Below are positions 24,607-33,932 of a stretch of 64,000 bases of DNA, one piece after another. Within the stretch, counting starts at the first letter, position 1, and each line of letters starts with the position of its first letter. The position numbers were made by a program, and so were the translations under genes. Below the pieces are notes generated by a model. The model saw only the letters and a list, made by a program, of their open reading frames with translations, was not told the origin of the DNA and searched no databases. Source of the DNA: Mucilaginibacter sp. (GTDB taxonomy: Bacteria > Bacteroidota > Bacteroidia > Sphingobacteriales > Sphingobacteriaceae); contig NZ_JAQBOD010000048.1 of assembly GCF_028288205.1 (NCBI RefSeq), positions 1 through 64,000 of the forward strand, in the 5' to 3' direction.

Positions 24607-25410
24607 ATGCCCATAACTCCTTCTTTAACCGCATCAACTCCGGCAACAGCATTTGAACGCCTGCTCACTATTATGGATGACCTGCGCATAAATTGCCCCT
24701 GGGATAAAAAGCAAACGCTTGAAAGTTTAAGACACCTTACTATTGAGGAGGTTTATGAACTATCAGACGCTATTTTAAGCACTGATATGCCCGAAATAAA
24801 AAAGGAACTGGGCGATATTATGCTCCACCTGGTTTTTTATTCGCGCATTGCATCCGAAAGCAACCATTTTAATATTACCGACGTATTGAACAGTATATGC
24901 GAAAAGCTTATTAACCGGCACCCGCACATTTATGGCGATGTTGAGGTTAATGATGAGAATGATGTAAAGCGAAACTGGGAACAAATAAAGTTAAAAGAAG
25001 GTAATAAATCTGTTTTAGGAGGTGTGCCGGCATCATTGCCGGCTTTGGTAAAAGCATCACGCATACAGGAAAAAGCACGCGGGGTTGGGTTTGACTGGGA
25101 AGAAAAAAGCCAGGTTTGGGCAAAGGTTGAAGAAGAACTACAGGAGTTTAAAAACGAATTTAATGTAGAAGATGGAAACCAGATTGATCATGAAAAAGCA
25201 GAAAGTGAATTTGGCGATCTGTTATTCTCACTCATTAATTACGCGCGCTTTATTAATATTAATCCGGAAAATGCACTCGAAAAAACTAATCGCAAGTTTA
25301 TTAAGCGATTTCAATATCTTGAAAATAAAGCTGCCGAAAATGGCAAACAATTACACAATATGAGCCTTACCGAAATGGATGTTTTTTGGGAAGAAGCTAA
25401 GAAAATATAA
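24607..25410 (+). CDS. mazG: Nucleoside triphosphate pyrophosphohydrolase
   Basis: Hydrolyses (d)NTPs to monophosphate and pyrophosphate, cleaning damaged nucleotides and affecting ppGpp in E. coli. The 267 residues contain two MazG domains: LRINCPWDKKQTLESLRHLT near 25-44 with EEVYELSDAI and ELGDIMLHLVFYSRI, and a second with VEEELQEFKNEF near 180 and ESEFGDLLFSLINYARF near 200. All the acidic metal ligands are visible. The upstream 115 bp hold GATGTGC-type inverted words. Confidence 0.95.
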   Translation: MPITPSLTASTPATAFERLLTIMDDLRINCPWDKKQTLESLRHLTIEEVYELSDAILSTDMPEIKKELGDIMLHLVFYSRIASESNHFNITDVLNSICEKLINRHPHIYGDVEVNDENDVKRNWEQIKLKEGNKSVLGGVPASLPALVKASRIQEKARGVGFDWEEKSQVWAKVEEELQEFKNEFNVEDGNQIDHEKAESEFGDLLFSLINYARFININPENALEKTNRKFIKRFQYLENKAAENGKQLHNMSLTEMDVFWEEAKKI

Positions 25411-25452
25411 TATTACATGCCTAATTTAAAGCTATATACAATAAAATGAGTC

Positions 25453-25902
25453 ATGAAAAATAAGCTTGTTTATTTATTGCCGCTATTAATGGCACTTGCT
25501 GTAAGCTGCGTTAAACAGGCTCATGACCCCAGTAACGATATTAGTAACTACCCATATCCTTTAGGCACTTTCTCGGGAAAGTTTACACGTATCCACAAAA
25601 ACATTAAAACATTAAAATCTGACACTGCAACCGCGTCTATCCAATTAATTTTATCTACAGCAACGGGGTATGCAGTTACCGGCGACACAGCAACAGTTCA
25701 TGCCGGGAGCTATGGCAGCTTTAGCGAGAATGCATTTAATATTGCATTTAATGACAATACCTATCCATTAATGGGCTTCCCTAAAAAAACCCATTTAGCC
25801 GGCATATATCTTTATACCATGAGTGGCTTAAATTTTACTATTACCGCTACAGATGGGGATTCGCTTGCTTATCGGTATGATTTAACTAAAACAGGAAATT
25901 AA
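25453..25902 (+). CDS. Small lipoprotein of unknown function
   Basis: The 149-residue protein has a lipoprotein signal (MKNKLVYLLPLLMALAVSC, lipobox LAVSC) followed by a region rich in Thr, Ser and Gly with alternating beta patterns (GTFSGKFTRIHKN, YAVTGDTATVHAGSYG). It should be an exported, membrane-anchored beta protein. I do not recognise the family. It is 12 bp from the convergent permease gene. Confidence 0.75.
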   Translation: MKNKLVYLLPLLMALAVSCVKQAHDPSNDISNYPYPLGTFSGKFTRIHKNIKTLKSDTATASIQLILSTATGYAVTGDTATVHAGSYGSFSENAFNIAFNDNTYPLMGFPKKTHLAGIYLYTMSGLNFTITATDGDSLAYRYDLTKTGN

Positions 25903-25914
25903 TCGCTAAATACG

Positions 25915-27135
25915 TTACTTAAACCTAATGGCTTTTACCGGTGATATTTTGGACACCAGCATAGACGGCACAATAAGCACCAATAAACAAATTATCATAG
26001 TGCCAATATTTAATAACACCACATCAGCCCAATTAAGCTGGATAGGTACAAAAGTCATATAATATGATGTGGCGTCAAGTTTAAAAAAATGCGTTTTAAA
26101 TTGAAACCAGCTAAGTCCCAGACCGAATATATTGCCAAAGATCAGTCCAAGGCATATCAAATAAGCGGCATTATATAAAAATATTTTTTGGATGCGCCAG
26201 TTGCTTGCGCCCATTGCTTTTAATATACCAATCATACTGGTTCGCTCTAATATCATTATCAATAAAGCTGATATCATATTAATTACAGCTACTATCAGCA
26301 TTAAAATAAGCATTACTTTAGCATTAACATTAAGTAGGTTTAGCCATTCAAATATTACAGGATAATTTTCAATAACTGTTGTTGCTTTAAGCCTGGTGGG
26401 CAGGTTATCATTAACAAAAGCGGCCGTAGGGGTTAACTCATCAAAATTAGCAACCCGTAGTTCATATCCTCCAATTTCATCCGGGGACCAATTGTTTAGC
26501 CTTTTTATTAATGACAGATCACCTACAACATAGGTTTTATCAATATCCTCAATACTGGTTTCAAAAATACCAACCACTTTAAAGGGCCTTCTTTTTAAAG
26601 GTTGTTGTACAAAGTACATTAATAGCTTATCACCCAATTTAAGCTTTAGCCTGTTAGCCGTAATGTTTGATATCATGATCTGCCTTTTTGATTCGACAGT
26701 GTCGGCAAAATTTATTACGGTACCGGCAACCAGGTTATTCTTTAAAAACGACCAATCGTAAGTATTATCAACACCTTTAAGTATTACCCCTTCAATCCCG
26801 TTGTGCGCCTTAATTATTCCGGGTTTGGTAGCAAAGGGCGTCAGGTGAGCAATAAGGTTATTGCTTTTTATTGCCCTTACAAAGGTATCAGCCTTTATAA
26901 AGGGAGTGTTTTCGTATGAGCTGTTAAGATCATACTTTACTACTTTAATATCACCGTCAAAACCGCGTATTTTTTCTCTTATCTCCTGCTTAAACCCTTT
27001 AATTACAGCTAATGATAATATCATAACACCAAGGCCCAGCATAATGCCAATAATAGCTATACGCACAATCAGCTTAGAGAATGTACGATTAGGTTTGAAT
27101 GTTATCCTACCAGCTATAAAATATGTAAAATTCAA
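25915..27135 (-). CDS. LolC/LolE-like ABC transporter permease (FtsX/MacB family)
   Basis: A 406-residue inner membrane permease. It has an N-terminal transmembrane segment (about 24-48), a large periplasmic MacB-type domain (50-270) and three C-terminal transmembrane segments around 275-300, 320-345 and 365-395, with the FtsX motif RTSMIGILKAMGASNWRI near 292. In E. coli LolC/E release lipoproteins to LolA; the Bacteroidota homologue is assumed to do so. The only usual start is TTG at 27135, which gives the N-terminus NFTYFIAGRI expected for the family. No ATPase gene is adjacent. Confidence 0.85.
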   Translation of the reverse strand: MNFTYFIAGRITFKPNRTFSKLIVRIAIIGIMLGLGVMILSLAVIKGFKQEIREKIRGFDGDIKVVKYDLNSSYENTPFIKADTFVRAIKSNNLIAHLTPFATKPGIIKAHNGIEGVILKGVDNTYDWSFLKNNLVAGTVINFADTVESKRQIMISNITANRLKLKLGDKLLMYFVQQPLKRRPFKVVGIFETSIEDIDKTYVVGDLSLIKRLNNWSPDEIGGYELRVANFDELTPTAAFVNDNLPTRLKATTVIENYPVIFEWLNLLNVNAKVMLILMLIVAVINMISALLIMILERTSMIGILKAMGASNWRIQKIFLYNAAYLICLGLIFGNIFGLGLSWFQFKTHFFKLDATSYYMTFVPIQLNWADVVLLNIGTMIICLLVLIVPSMLVSKISPVKAIRFK

Positions 27136-27212
27136 GGCAGCGTGTTTTTTTGTAACTTCGCAAATATGCGGTTTTACCGCTTAAAATGATATTTTTAAAT
27201 TGATGGGATATT

Positions 27213-28445
27213 ATGGTAAGAATTAAATCTTTTTTTCAATTTGTGCTAATAGTAGGTTTAGTATTAAATGTCACTTCTGTAACATACAGCAGGCCCCATC
27301 CTATAACAAAACAAAAAAAGCATAATGTTGTAAAAAAAATCATGCCGGCAGCAGACCAAACTCAACTGTATGTGCCCTATTTAAAAGGGAAAAATATAGC
27401 GATGGTAGTTAACCAAACTTCTATAATTGGCGAGCGCCGGATTGCAAGCGTTGATAGCCTCGTTAAGTTAGGTATAGCCATAAAAAAGATCCTGGGCCCC
27501 GAACATGGTTTTAGGGGGAATGCCAGTAATGGGGCCTCTGTTGATGATAGTGTTGATCCTAAAACCGGGCTCCCGGTTATATCACTTTATGGCAAACATT
27601 TTAAACCAACCCCTGCCGACCTGAAAGGCATTGACCTGGTGATATTTGACGTACAGGATGTTGGCGCCCGCTTTTATACTTACATTTCTACCCTGCATTA
27701 TGTAATGGAAGCCTGCGCCGAAAAAAATATTGAACTGATGATATTAGACAGGCCCAACCCCAACGGCTATTGTGTTGACGGGCCCATATTAGATACCGCC
27801 TACCACTCTTTTGTAGGTATGCACCCCATACCCATAACGCATGGAATGACTATTGCAGAATATGCCCAAATGATAAATGGCCAAGGCTGGCTCAAAAACC
27901 ATTTACAATGCAAACTAAAGCTGATAAAAGTTGCTAATTATAATCATTCGTTAAGCTATAAATTGCCGGTAAGCCCCTCACCTAATTTAAATACTAATCA
28001 ATCGGTATTACTTTATCCAAGCGTGTGCTTGTTTGAGGGAACTACCTTTAGTTTGGGCAGGGGAACAATGATACCCTTCCAGGTATTAGGGCACCCCGCT
28101 TTAAAAGGAAAATACCAGTACTCATTTACCCCGGTAAGTATTGCGGGGATGAGTGAAGATCCGCCGCAAAAAAACCAGGTTTGTTATGGTATAGATCTAA
28201 GAAATTACAACACCGATATTATTAAAAAAAGCGGTCAGATCAATTTATCCTGGTTAATAGAATTCTATAAAATTTTTCCTGACAAGCAACATTTTTTTAA
28301 TGTCTATTTTACCAAACTTGCCGGTACCGAAGAGTTAAGAAAACAAATAGAAGCAGGTAAAACCGAAGCCGAAATACGCCAAAGCTGGCAACCTGCTTTA
28401 GACAGATTTAAAGCTATACGAAGTAAATACTTATTATATCAATAA
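27213..28445 (+). CDS. namZ: Exo-beta-N-acetylmuramidase NamZ-like (DUF1343)
   Basis: Family members remove terminal MurNAc from peptidoglycan fragments. The 410 residues start with a signal peptide (KSFFQFVLIVGLVLNVTSVTYS) and show the DUF1343 motifs GPEHGFRGNAS near 92, GLPVISLYGKH near 117, VIFDVQDVGARFYTY near 143, ILDRPNPNGY near 174 and FEGTTFSLGRGT near 273. The invariant Glu and Asp of these motifs are intact. It is divergent from the permease gene. Substrate is inferred from characterised relatives. Confidence 0.88.
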   Translation: MVRIKSFFQFVLIVGLVLNVTSVTYSRPHPITKQKKHNVVKKIMPAADQTQLYVPYLKGKNIAMVVNQTSIIGERRIASVDSLVKLGIAIKKILGPEHGFRGNASNGASVDDSVDPKTGLPVISLYGKHFKPTPADLKGIDLVIFDVQDVGARFYTYISTLHYVMEACAEKNIELMILDRPNPNGYCVDGPILDTAYHSFVGMHPIPITHGMTIAEYAQMINGQGWLKNHLQCKLKLIKVANYNHSLSYKLPVSPSPNLNTNQSVLLYPSVCLFEGTTFSLGRGTMIPFQVLGHPALKGKYQYSFTPVSIAGMSEDPPQKNQVCYGIDLRNYNTDIIKKSGQINLSWLIEFYKIFPDKQHFFNVYFTKLAGTEELRKQIEAGKTEAEIRQSWQPALDRFKAIRSKYLLYQ

Positions 28446-28540
28446 ATTTACAAAGCTATGCTTAAATAGCTTAAACAATTATGGATTAATTAAATTTGAT
28501 ACAAGCATAAGTTACCAGATAAAATCAGTATATTTTCACC

Positions 28541-29461
28541 ATGAAAATTGTATTTATGGGCACGCCCCAGTTTGCTGTCGCATCATTAGACGAACTGATA
28601 AAAGCAGGTTCTGAAATTGCAGGCGTAATAACTGCCCCTGATAAACCTGCGGGGCGGGGGCAAAAGGTAAGCGAGTCGGCAGTAAAGCAATATGCAGTAG
28701 CCAATGGCTTAAGAATTTTACAACCTGCAAATTTAAAAGATCCCGAATTTTTAGCCGAATTAAGGTCGTTAGATGCCGATCTGCAGGTAGTAGTAGCATT
28801 TCGCATGTTACCGGAAGAGGTTTGGAATATGCCTGATAAAGGAACCATTAATTTACATGCCTCATTGCTGCCCCATTATAGGGGAGCGGCCCCTATTAAC
28901 TGGGTATTAATTAACGGCGAAAAAGAAAGCGGTGTTACCACCTTTTTCTTAAAACATGAGATAGATACCGGCAATATATTATTTACCGAAAAAATAACCC
29001 TTACCGGCCATGAAACCGCAGGCGAGCTGCACGACCGCTTAATGCATAAAGGTGCTGGCTTGTTAGTAAAAACAGTTAAAGCTGTTGAAAGCGGCCGGTA
29101 TAATGAGCATCCACAATCTTCCCTGTTAGCAGATGATACTGAGTTAAAATCGGCCCCTAAAATTTTCAAAGAGATGGGTAAGATTGATTGGAATCAACCT
29201 GTAACAACTGTTTATAACCTTATACGTGGCTTAAGCCCTACCCCTGCTGCTTATACCTCATTAAACGAAAAAACATTTAAAATATACAGGGCTGATTACC
29301 ATGATACAGATCCCGGCATACAGCCCGGTGGTTTTTTAACTGATAATAAAACTCATTTAAAATTTGCGGCCCAGGATGGCTTTATCAGTGTAACTGATGT
29401 GCAATTAGAAGGTAAAAAACGTATGAATATTGAGGAATTTTTAAGAGGGGTAAAATTGTAA
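28541..29461 (+). CDS. fmt: Methionyl-tRNA formyltransferase
   Basis: Formylates initiator Met-tRNA. The 306 residues begin MKIVFMGTPQFAVASLDEL, with APDKPAGRGQK near 31, the formyl-THF site HASLLPHYRGAAPINW near 107 containing catalytic Asn and His (INLHASL), VTTFFLKHEIDTGNIL near 130 and a C-terminal OB-fold domain after 205. Length and motifs are normal. It is followed by the family B MITE-like repeat. Confidence 0.96.
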   Translation: MKIVFMGTPQFAVASLDELIKAGSEIAGVITAPDKPAGRGQKVSESAVKQYAVANGLRILQPANLKDPEFLAELRSLDADLQVVVAFRMLPEEVWNMPDKGTINLHASLLPHYRGAAPINWVLINGEKESGVTTFFLKHEIDTGNILFTEKITLTGHETAGELHDRLMHKGAGLLVKTVKAVESGRYNEHPQSSLLADDTELKSAPKIFKEMGKIDWNQPVTTVYNLIRGLSPTPAAYTSLNEKTFKIYRADYHDTDPGIQPGGFLTDNKTHLKFAAQDGFISVTDVQLEGKKRMNIEEFLRGVKL

Positions 29462-29484
29462 TAAGCAGTCAATTCCTCTCAAAG

Positions 29485-29617
29485 CGTCATTGCGAGGAAC
29501 GAAGCAATCTCTACACTTGCTAATCAAGTGTGAAAAATTTCATTTTTGAGCCTAAAGAATATGGTAAACTCTTACTGACTGTCCTATGTAGAGATTGCTT
29601 CGTTCCTCGCAATGACG
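29485..29617. mobile_element. 133-bp MITE-like element, family B, intact copy
   Basis: The 30-bp ends at 29485-29514 (starts CGTCATTGCGAGGAACGAAG) and 29588-29617 are perfect inverted complements. The interior is AT-rich and non-coding. A diverged relative is at 10152-10288. The element is too short to encode a transposase, so it would need one in trans. It accounts for part of the gene-free stretch 29462-29847. Confidence 0.75.
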
Positions 29618-29653
29618 TGATTGTAAGTTATTGATTATCAGTAATAACTAAAA

Positions 29654-29749
29654 TTGTCATCTCGAACGGTAGTGAGAGATCTTATACACCCTGCTAAGCA
29701 ACCATGCCTGGCGTTTAAGATTTCTCCTCGTTCCTCGTCGAAATGACAA
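29654..29749. repeat. Dispersed palindromic repeat family C, copy 2
   Basis: The left end TTGTCATCTCGAACGGTAGT and the right end TCCTCGTCGAAATGACAA are imperfect complements, with AAGATTTCTCCTCGTTCCTC inside. It is related to 6327-6452. Confidence 0.7.
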
Positions 29750-29847
29750 CGCATTTTATATAATTTCTTTTTTATATACGTCATTACAGTTTTTTCCAGG
29801 GTTGGCCCTGGTGGGTACGGCAATGACGCGTGGTATATAGTAATAGC

Positions 29848-30747
29848 TTATTTAAAATCAGGCATTTTATCCAATTTTGTTATTTGGATATTGCGGTAAT
29901 AAGCCTCTGCACCTTCAGATTGAAACTGGATATGTCCGTTAGTAAGCGGGGTTGCCGGGCTTCCATCTTTTGGTACTGTGCGTATATGTTCTACTACCAT
30001 CACCACATGTCCGTTAACAACATGCACAGCTTTATCGCCATAGCAGTAAAGTTCTATAACGTTCCACTCGCCGTTTGGCTTTTCAAAATCACCTTTTAAA
30101 TGCGATAGGTTGCTGGGTGGCGCGGGCGCGCCCGGCGTTCCCCATGATGCAAAATATTGTGAAGGAGCTACCGGATCATATATCCAACCCAATTTTTTAT
30201 TGGTACTGTCTTTTAACCTTGCATGCACATCAGAACCCACTCCGGCCAATGAAAACAAATCGCCCATATCTCCTTCCTGCACCTGGAACTCAGGCGAACG
30301 CAGCCATACGTGCCAGAATTGCCCATGAGGTTCTTTGCCATGATATAATATGCCATTATCTCTTTTAATACCTAATTTAGGTTCATACTTTTTCTCGCCC
30401 CATTTAAACTCGGCTTTTAAATGGTAGTTGCCGTATTCTTTTTTAGTGCTATAACCGCCAAATATCTCTCCTGAAATGTGTAATACAGGCTGTCCGTCAA
30501 CCATCTCAATAGTAAAAACATGTAACGGGTCATTGTTTAGGCCCAGCGGTGTGCCGGTATTCATTCCGTCGCCTTTATCCCAACCCGGTAAACTGGTAAG
30601 GCTTTTATGCGGAATACCGATAAATACATCAAAGTTTCTTCCATCTTTAGTTAATAAAGATGTCCATTTATTGGTAAGTTCCTGTGAAAATACAGAGGTG
30701 CTAAATAATAAAAATGCGCTAAAAATCAAGATTGGTTTTAGTTTCAT
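29848..30747 (-). CDS. DUF1080 (3-keto-disaccharide hydrolase-like) secreted protein
   Basis: The 299-residue protein has a signal peptide (MKLKPILIFSAFLLFSTSVFS) and a jelly-roll DUF1080 domain: SGEIFGGYSTKKEYGNYHLK near 93-112, EFKWGEKKY, RDNGILYHGKEPHG near 129-142, FQVQEGDMGDLFSLAG near 153, and the C-terminal GHIQFQSEGAEAYYRNIQI near 271. Members act on plant-type glycosides or 3-keto sugars in Bacteroidota. The substrate here is unknown and no sugar-utilisation genes adjoin it. Confidence 0.88.
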   Translation of the reverse strand: MKLKPILIFSAFLLFSTSVFSQELTNKWTSLLTKDGRNFDVFIGIPHKSLTSLPGWDKGDGMNTGTPLGLNNDPLHVFTIEMVDGQPVLHISGEIFGGYSTKKEYGNYHLKAEFKWGEKKYEPKLGIKRDNGILYHGKEPHGQFWHVWLRSPEFQVQEGDMGDLFSLAGVGSDVHARLKDSTNKKLGWIYDPVAPSQYFASWGTPGAPAPPSNLSHLKGDFEKPNGEWNVIELYCYGDKAVHVVNGHVVMVVEHIRTVPKDGSPATPLTNGHIQFQSEGAEAYYRNIQITKLDKMPDFK

Positions 30748-30821
30748 TGCTGATTTAATTATTGAAGTTTATAAATGATATATTGGTTATATCAAATGTA
30801 ATTAAAAATCTATGCAATCGA

Positions 30822-31658
30822 TTACAATTTGTTCAGCTCATCCATCAGCATCTTGCTCACTTTGTTAAAATAACGCCTGATGCCATACCCCATTACGCAT
30901 TGTATACCCCTGCTGGCATTGGTTAAAAACACCTCGTCGGCTTCATACAAAATCTCTGGATTTATCTGTGCCTCGGTAATGGGGATATTATTTTTTTGAG
31001 CGATATTAATAATAACCTGGCGCATAACCCCTTCAACACAACCCTCGCTTAATGCCGGCGTATATAAATGATTTTGGTACCAAACAAATACATTAGAGCT
31101 GCCGGCTTCGCACAAAAAACCATTTTGATTAAGTAAAAACACCTCATCCAAATTATTCTGAGCCTTGTAAAGCCCGGCCATAACATAGATCAATGAGTTG
31201 CAGGTTTTAATATTCGACAGGTAATTTGATGGCTTTGGCAGATCGGTAAAAATATCAACTATTAAACCTTTATCATTCAAAAAATACCGGGGTTCATCTG
31301 CCGGCGTAAGCTCCAAACAATAGCCTGCTTTATTTTGCGTGGGCGTATATAACCCTTCCGAATCACGGTAAACGGTTAAACGTAACCGCCCGTGTTTTGC
31401 TTTATTGCGTATGGCCAACTGCTCAACCTTGTCTTTTAAAAACCAGGCATCCATTTGCGAGTAGCCATCCATTTTAAGCGATTTCATACCACGCTGTAAA
31501 CGATCGGCATGCAAGTCGGCAAATTTTAATTGCCCTTTAAGCATGCGCATACTCTCAAACAAACCATCGCCATATCTGAACGAGCGATTTGCTACCGAAA
31601 GCAGTTTGCTATCGGCAGGAAGTATTTCTCCGTTAAAATTAATGTAAAGCGGCGCCAT
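30822..31658 (-). CDS. Class IV PLP aminotransferase, probable aminodeoxychorismate lyase
   Basis: A 278-residue fold-type IV PLP enzyme. The frame extends upstream inside rluD, but ATG 31658 gives the proper N-terminus MAPLYINFNGEI and lies 4 nt after the rluD stop. Motifs are SFRYGDGLFESMRML near 27, the PLP lysine in SNIKTCNSLIYV near 147, and DEVFLLNQNGFLCEAGSSNVF near 171. The family includes branched-chain aminotransferases and PabC; the short length and the presence of pabB in the window favour PabC, which makes p-aminobenzoate for folate. This remains an inference. Confidence 0.82.
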   Translation of the reverse strand: MAPLYINFNGEILPADSKLLSVANRSFRYGDGLFESMRMLKGQLKFADLHADRLQRGMKSLKMDGYSQMDAWFLKDKVEQLAIRNKAKHGRLRLTVYRDSEGLYTPTQNKAGYCLELTPADEPRYFLNDKGLIVDIFTDLPKPSNYLSNIKTCNSLIYVMAGLYKAQNNLDEVFLLNQNGFLCEAGSSNVFVWYQNHLYTPALSEGCVEGVMRQVIINIAQKNNIPITEAQINPEILYEADEVFLTNASRGIQCVMGYGIRRYFNKVSKMLMDELNKL

Positions 31659-31662
31659 ATAA

Positions 31663-32718
31663 TTAATCGCTAATTTCACCATTTTGTATGGTATTAGCAC
31701 CAACATATTTACGCCATTTTTGCAATACTGCTTCAAAATCCTGTGGCAGAGGTGCTTCAAAATCAATACGTTTTTTTGTTGACGGATGGGTAAAACCAAG
31801 CGTTTGCGCATGCAGTGCCTGGCGCGGCATCAGCTCAAAACAGTTTTCTACAAACTGCTTATATTTACTAAAAACAGTACCTTTTAATATCTTATCGCCC
31901 CCGTAGGTAGCATCACTAAACAAGGGATGGCCAATATGTTTTAGGTGTGCCCTTATTTGGTGCGTACGGCCGGTTTCCAGCTGGCACTCTATCAGGGTAA
32001 CATAACTCATGCGTTCTAAAACCTTGTAATGGGTTACAGACCATTTTCCTTTTTCAGGGTCATCGTATATAGACATTACCCGCCTGTCGTTCACACTGCG
32101 GCCAATGTAGCCTGTTACTGTTCCGTCCTGCTCCAGGTCGCCCCAAACCAGTGCTATATATTTCCGGGTGATGCTGTGATCAAAAAACTGGCGGGCCAGG
32201 TAAGTCATTGAACGTTCGTTCTTGCTTATTAATAATAAGCCCGAAGTATCCTTATCAATGCGGTGCACCAGGCCAGGCCGGCCATCATTGCCGGGCAAAG
32301 TAGGCAATTGCTGAAAATGGAAAACCAGCGCGTTAACCAGCGTGCCTGTATAATTATTATACCCCGGGTGCACAACCATTCCGGCTGCTTTATTAACTAC
32401 CAGTACATCATCGTCTTCATAAAGAATGTTTATTGGCAGGTTTTCAGGATATACTTCTGTATCGCGGGGCGGATGAGGGAGAACAACCGATATAACATCA
32501 AGCGGTTTAACCCTGTAGCTGGCTTTTATTACCTTATCATTAACCAATACATTACCCGCATCAATAGCATTTTGAATGCGGTTACGTGACGCGTTTTCAA
32601 CACGGTACATTAAAAATTTATCAATGCGTAAGAGAGATTGACCCTTATCAACAATTACACGCAGATGTTCGTATAAATCTTGTTCGTCTTGCTCAAATAA
32701 ATCAGGCTCTTTTATCAT
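31663..32718 (-). CDS. RluA-family pseudouridine synthase (RluD type)
   Basis: Converts specific uridines of 23S rRNA to pseudouridine. The 351 residues have an S4 domain (about 30-95: RIDKFLMYRVENASRNRIQ) and the catalytic domain with VVNKAAGMVVHPG near 107 and the motif HRIDKDTSGLLLI near 151, with the catalytic Asp. ETGRTHQIRAHLKHIGHPL near 246 closes the active site region. The ATG lies 5 nt after a minus-strand TATTTTTG box (32724-32731). It is followed at 4 nt by the aminotransferase gene. Confidence 0.94.
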   Translation of the reverse strand: MIKEPDLFEQDEQDLYEHLRVIVDKGQSLLRIDKFLMYRVENASRNRIQNAIDAGNVLVNDKVIKASYRVKPLDVISVVLPHPPRDTEVYPENLPINILYEDDDVLVVNKAAGMVVHPGYNNYTGTLVNALVFHFQQLPTLPGNDGRPGLVHRIDKDTSGLLLISKNERSMTYLARQFFDHSITRKYIALVWGDLEQDGTVTGYIGRSVNDRRVMSIYDDPEKGKWSVTHYKVLERMSYVTLIECQLETGRTHQIRAHLKHIGHPLFSDATYGGDKILKGTVFSKYKQFVENCFELMPRQALHAQTLGFTHPSTKKRIDFEAPLPQDFEAVLQKWRKYVGANTIQNGEISD

Positions 32719-32723
32719 TTGGG

Positions 32724-32731
32724 CAAAAATA
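32724..32731 (-). promoter_or_regulatory. rluD promoter -7 box
   Basis: TATTTTTG on the minus strand lies 5 nt before the ATG at 32718. The operon rluD-aminotransferase would start with a leaderless message. Confidence 0.5.
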
Positions 32732-32850
32732 ACCGTTTTTTAAACTAATTGGTTATAATATATATTATCAGGTAACATATTTAGTAATATTGATTATTAC
32801 TAAATATGTATTACTTTTATGATTTAAAATCTCACTTTATAAACAATTAT

Positions 32851-33924
32851 ATGAAAAAACTTTACCCCCTGATTACTTTAGTAATTTTAATAACTGTCGC
32901 GTTCAAGGCCAATGCACAGTCTAGTGATGATGGAATTTCCCAACTATTTAAAGGCTCCCCTGGCGATGTAAACAAATTGGTAGGTGCTTATAGTAACCCA
33001 TTATTTAAAGGATTTGGCAATAGCTTGAACGGTGGCTGGACCAACACTGCTAAAACCCAGAAATTTTTACGTTTTGCTATCAGGGTAAGCGCTACCGCCA
33101 GTATTGTCCCTAACGCTGATAAAACTTATGATCTTAACACATTAGGTTTAGCTAATGTAAAAGCATCTGGTTCATCAATCGCCCCAACCTTTGGCGGTGA
33201 TAAAAATCTGAGCACCGGTATTGTTGTATCTGATCCAGCTGCCCCGAATGATCCGACCCGAAAATACAATACCACCTTACCTAAAGGTGTTAGTCAATAT
33301 ATTCCGGCGCCACAAGTGCAGTTAACGCTTGGTTTGGTGAAAAATACCGATGTAACAGTGCGTTTTATACCAACCACTAAGATCACTGATGATGTAGGTT
33401 CGGTAGGTATGTTTGGTTTTGGCTTTAAACATAATATTGCACAGGATTTTGGCACTGCCAAGCATATAATACCATTTGACCTTGCCATTGCTATTGGTTA
33501 TACCCGTTTAAGCTATAATAAACCATTAAGCGTAACTCCGGATGCAGGCAATGGGGGGACAAGCGGTAGCCAGGATTACTCCAACCAGCGCTTAGAAGGA
33601 CATTTTAGCGGATGGAATACCCAGATTATCCTTTCTAAAAAATTATTGTTCTTTACTCCGTTTGTTTCTGTAGGCTATTTAACCAGCAGTACTGATGTTG
33701 GTTTAAAGGGTAATTTCCCTTTTGTTACCGGTGTAAACAATTTGGGTAAACCTGTTTATACCACCTATGCCGATCCTATTAGTATCAGTGGTTCATCAGC
33801 CAGTGTAAGCGGCGCACGTGCCGATGTTGGTTTCCAAATGAGCTTATTCTTCCTTAAAATATATGGTTCATACAGCTTTGCCGAATACAAATCAGCTAAC
33901 GTAGGTATAGGGCTTGGCTTCTAA
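32851..33924 (+). CDS. DUF6588-like outer membrane beta-barrel protein
   Basis: From ATG 32851 the protein has a signal peptide (MKKLYPLITLVILITVAFKANAQ) and about 357 residues. The mature part begins with LFKGSPGDVNKLVGAYSNPL and continues with amphipathic strands such as VQLTLGLVKNTDVTVRFIP and GFGFKHNIAQDFG, ending in the aromatic VGIGLGF, typical of an outer membrane barrel. An upstream frame from 32806 would put 15 residues before the signal peptide and is rejected. The family is of unknown function. The next gene starts 8 nt downstream. Confidence 0.8.
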   Translation: MKKLYPLITLVILITVAFKANAQSSDDGISQLFKGSPGDVNKLVGAYSNPLFKGFGNSLNGGWTNTAKTQKFLRFAIRVSATASIVPNADKTYDLNTLGLANVKASGSSIAPTFGGDKNLSTGIVVSDPAAPNDPTRKYNTTLPKGVSQYIPAPQVQLTLGLVKNTDVTVRFIPTTKITDDVGSVGMFGFGFKHNIAQDFGTAKHIIPFDLAIAIGYTRLSYNKPLSVTPDAGNGGTSGSQDYSNQRLEGHFSGWNTQIILSKKLLFFTPFVSVGYLTSSTDVGLKGNFPFVTGVNNLGKPVYTTYADPISISGSSASVSGARADVGFQMSLFFLKIYGSYSFAEYKSANVGIGLGF

Positions 33925-33932
33925 TCAGCTTA

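Noticed and set aside
31659..31811. Upstream extension of the class IV aminotransferase
   Set aside because: It overlaps the end of rluD in another frame; ATG 31658 gives the conserved N-terminus 4 nt after the rluD stop.
32806..32850. Earlier start for the DUF6588 gene
   Set aside because: It would place 15 residues before the signal peptide; ATG 32851 is the natural start.
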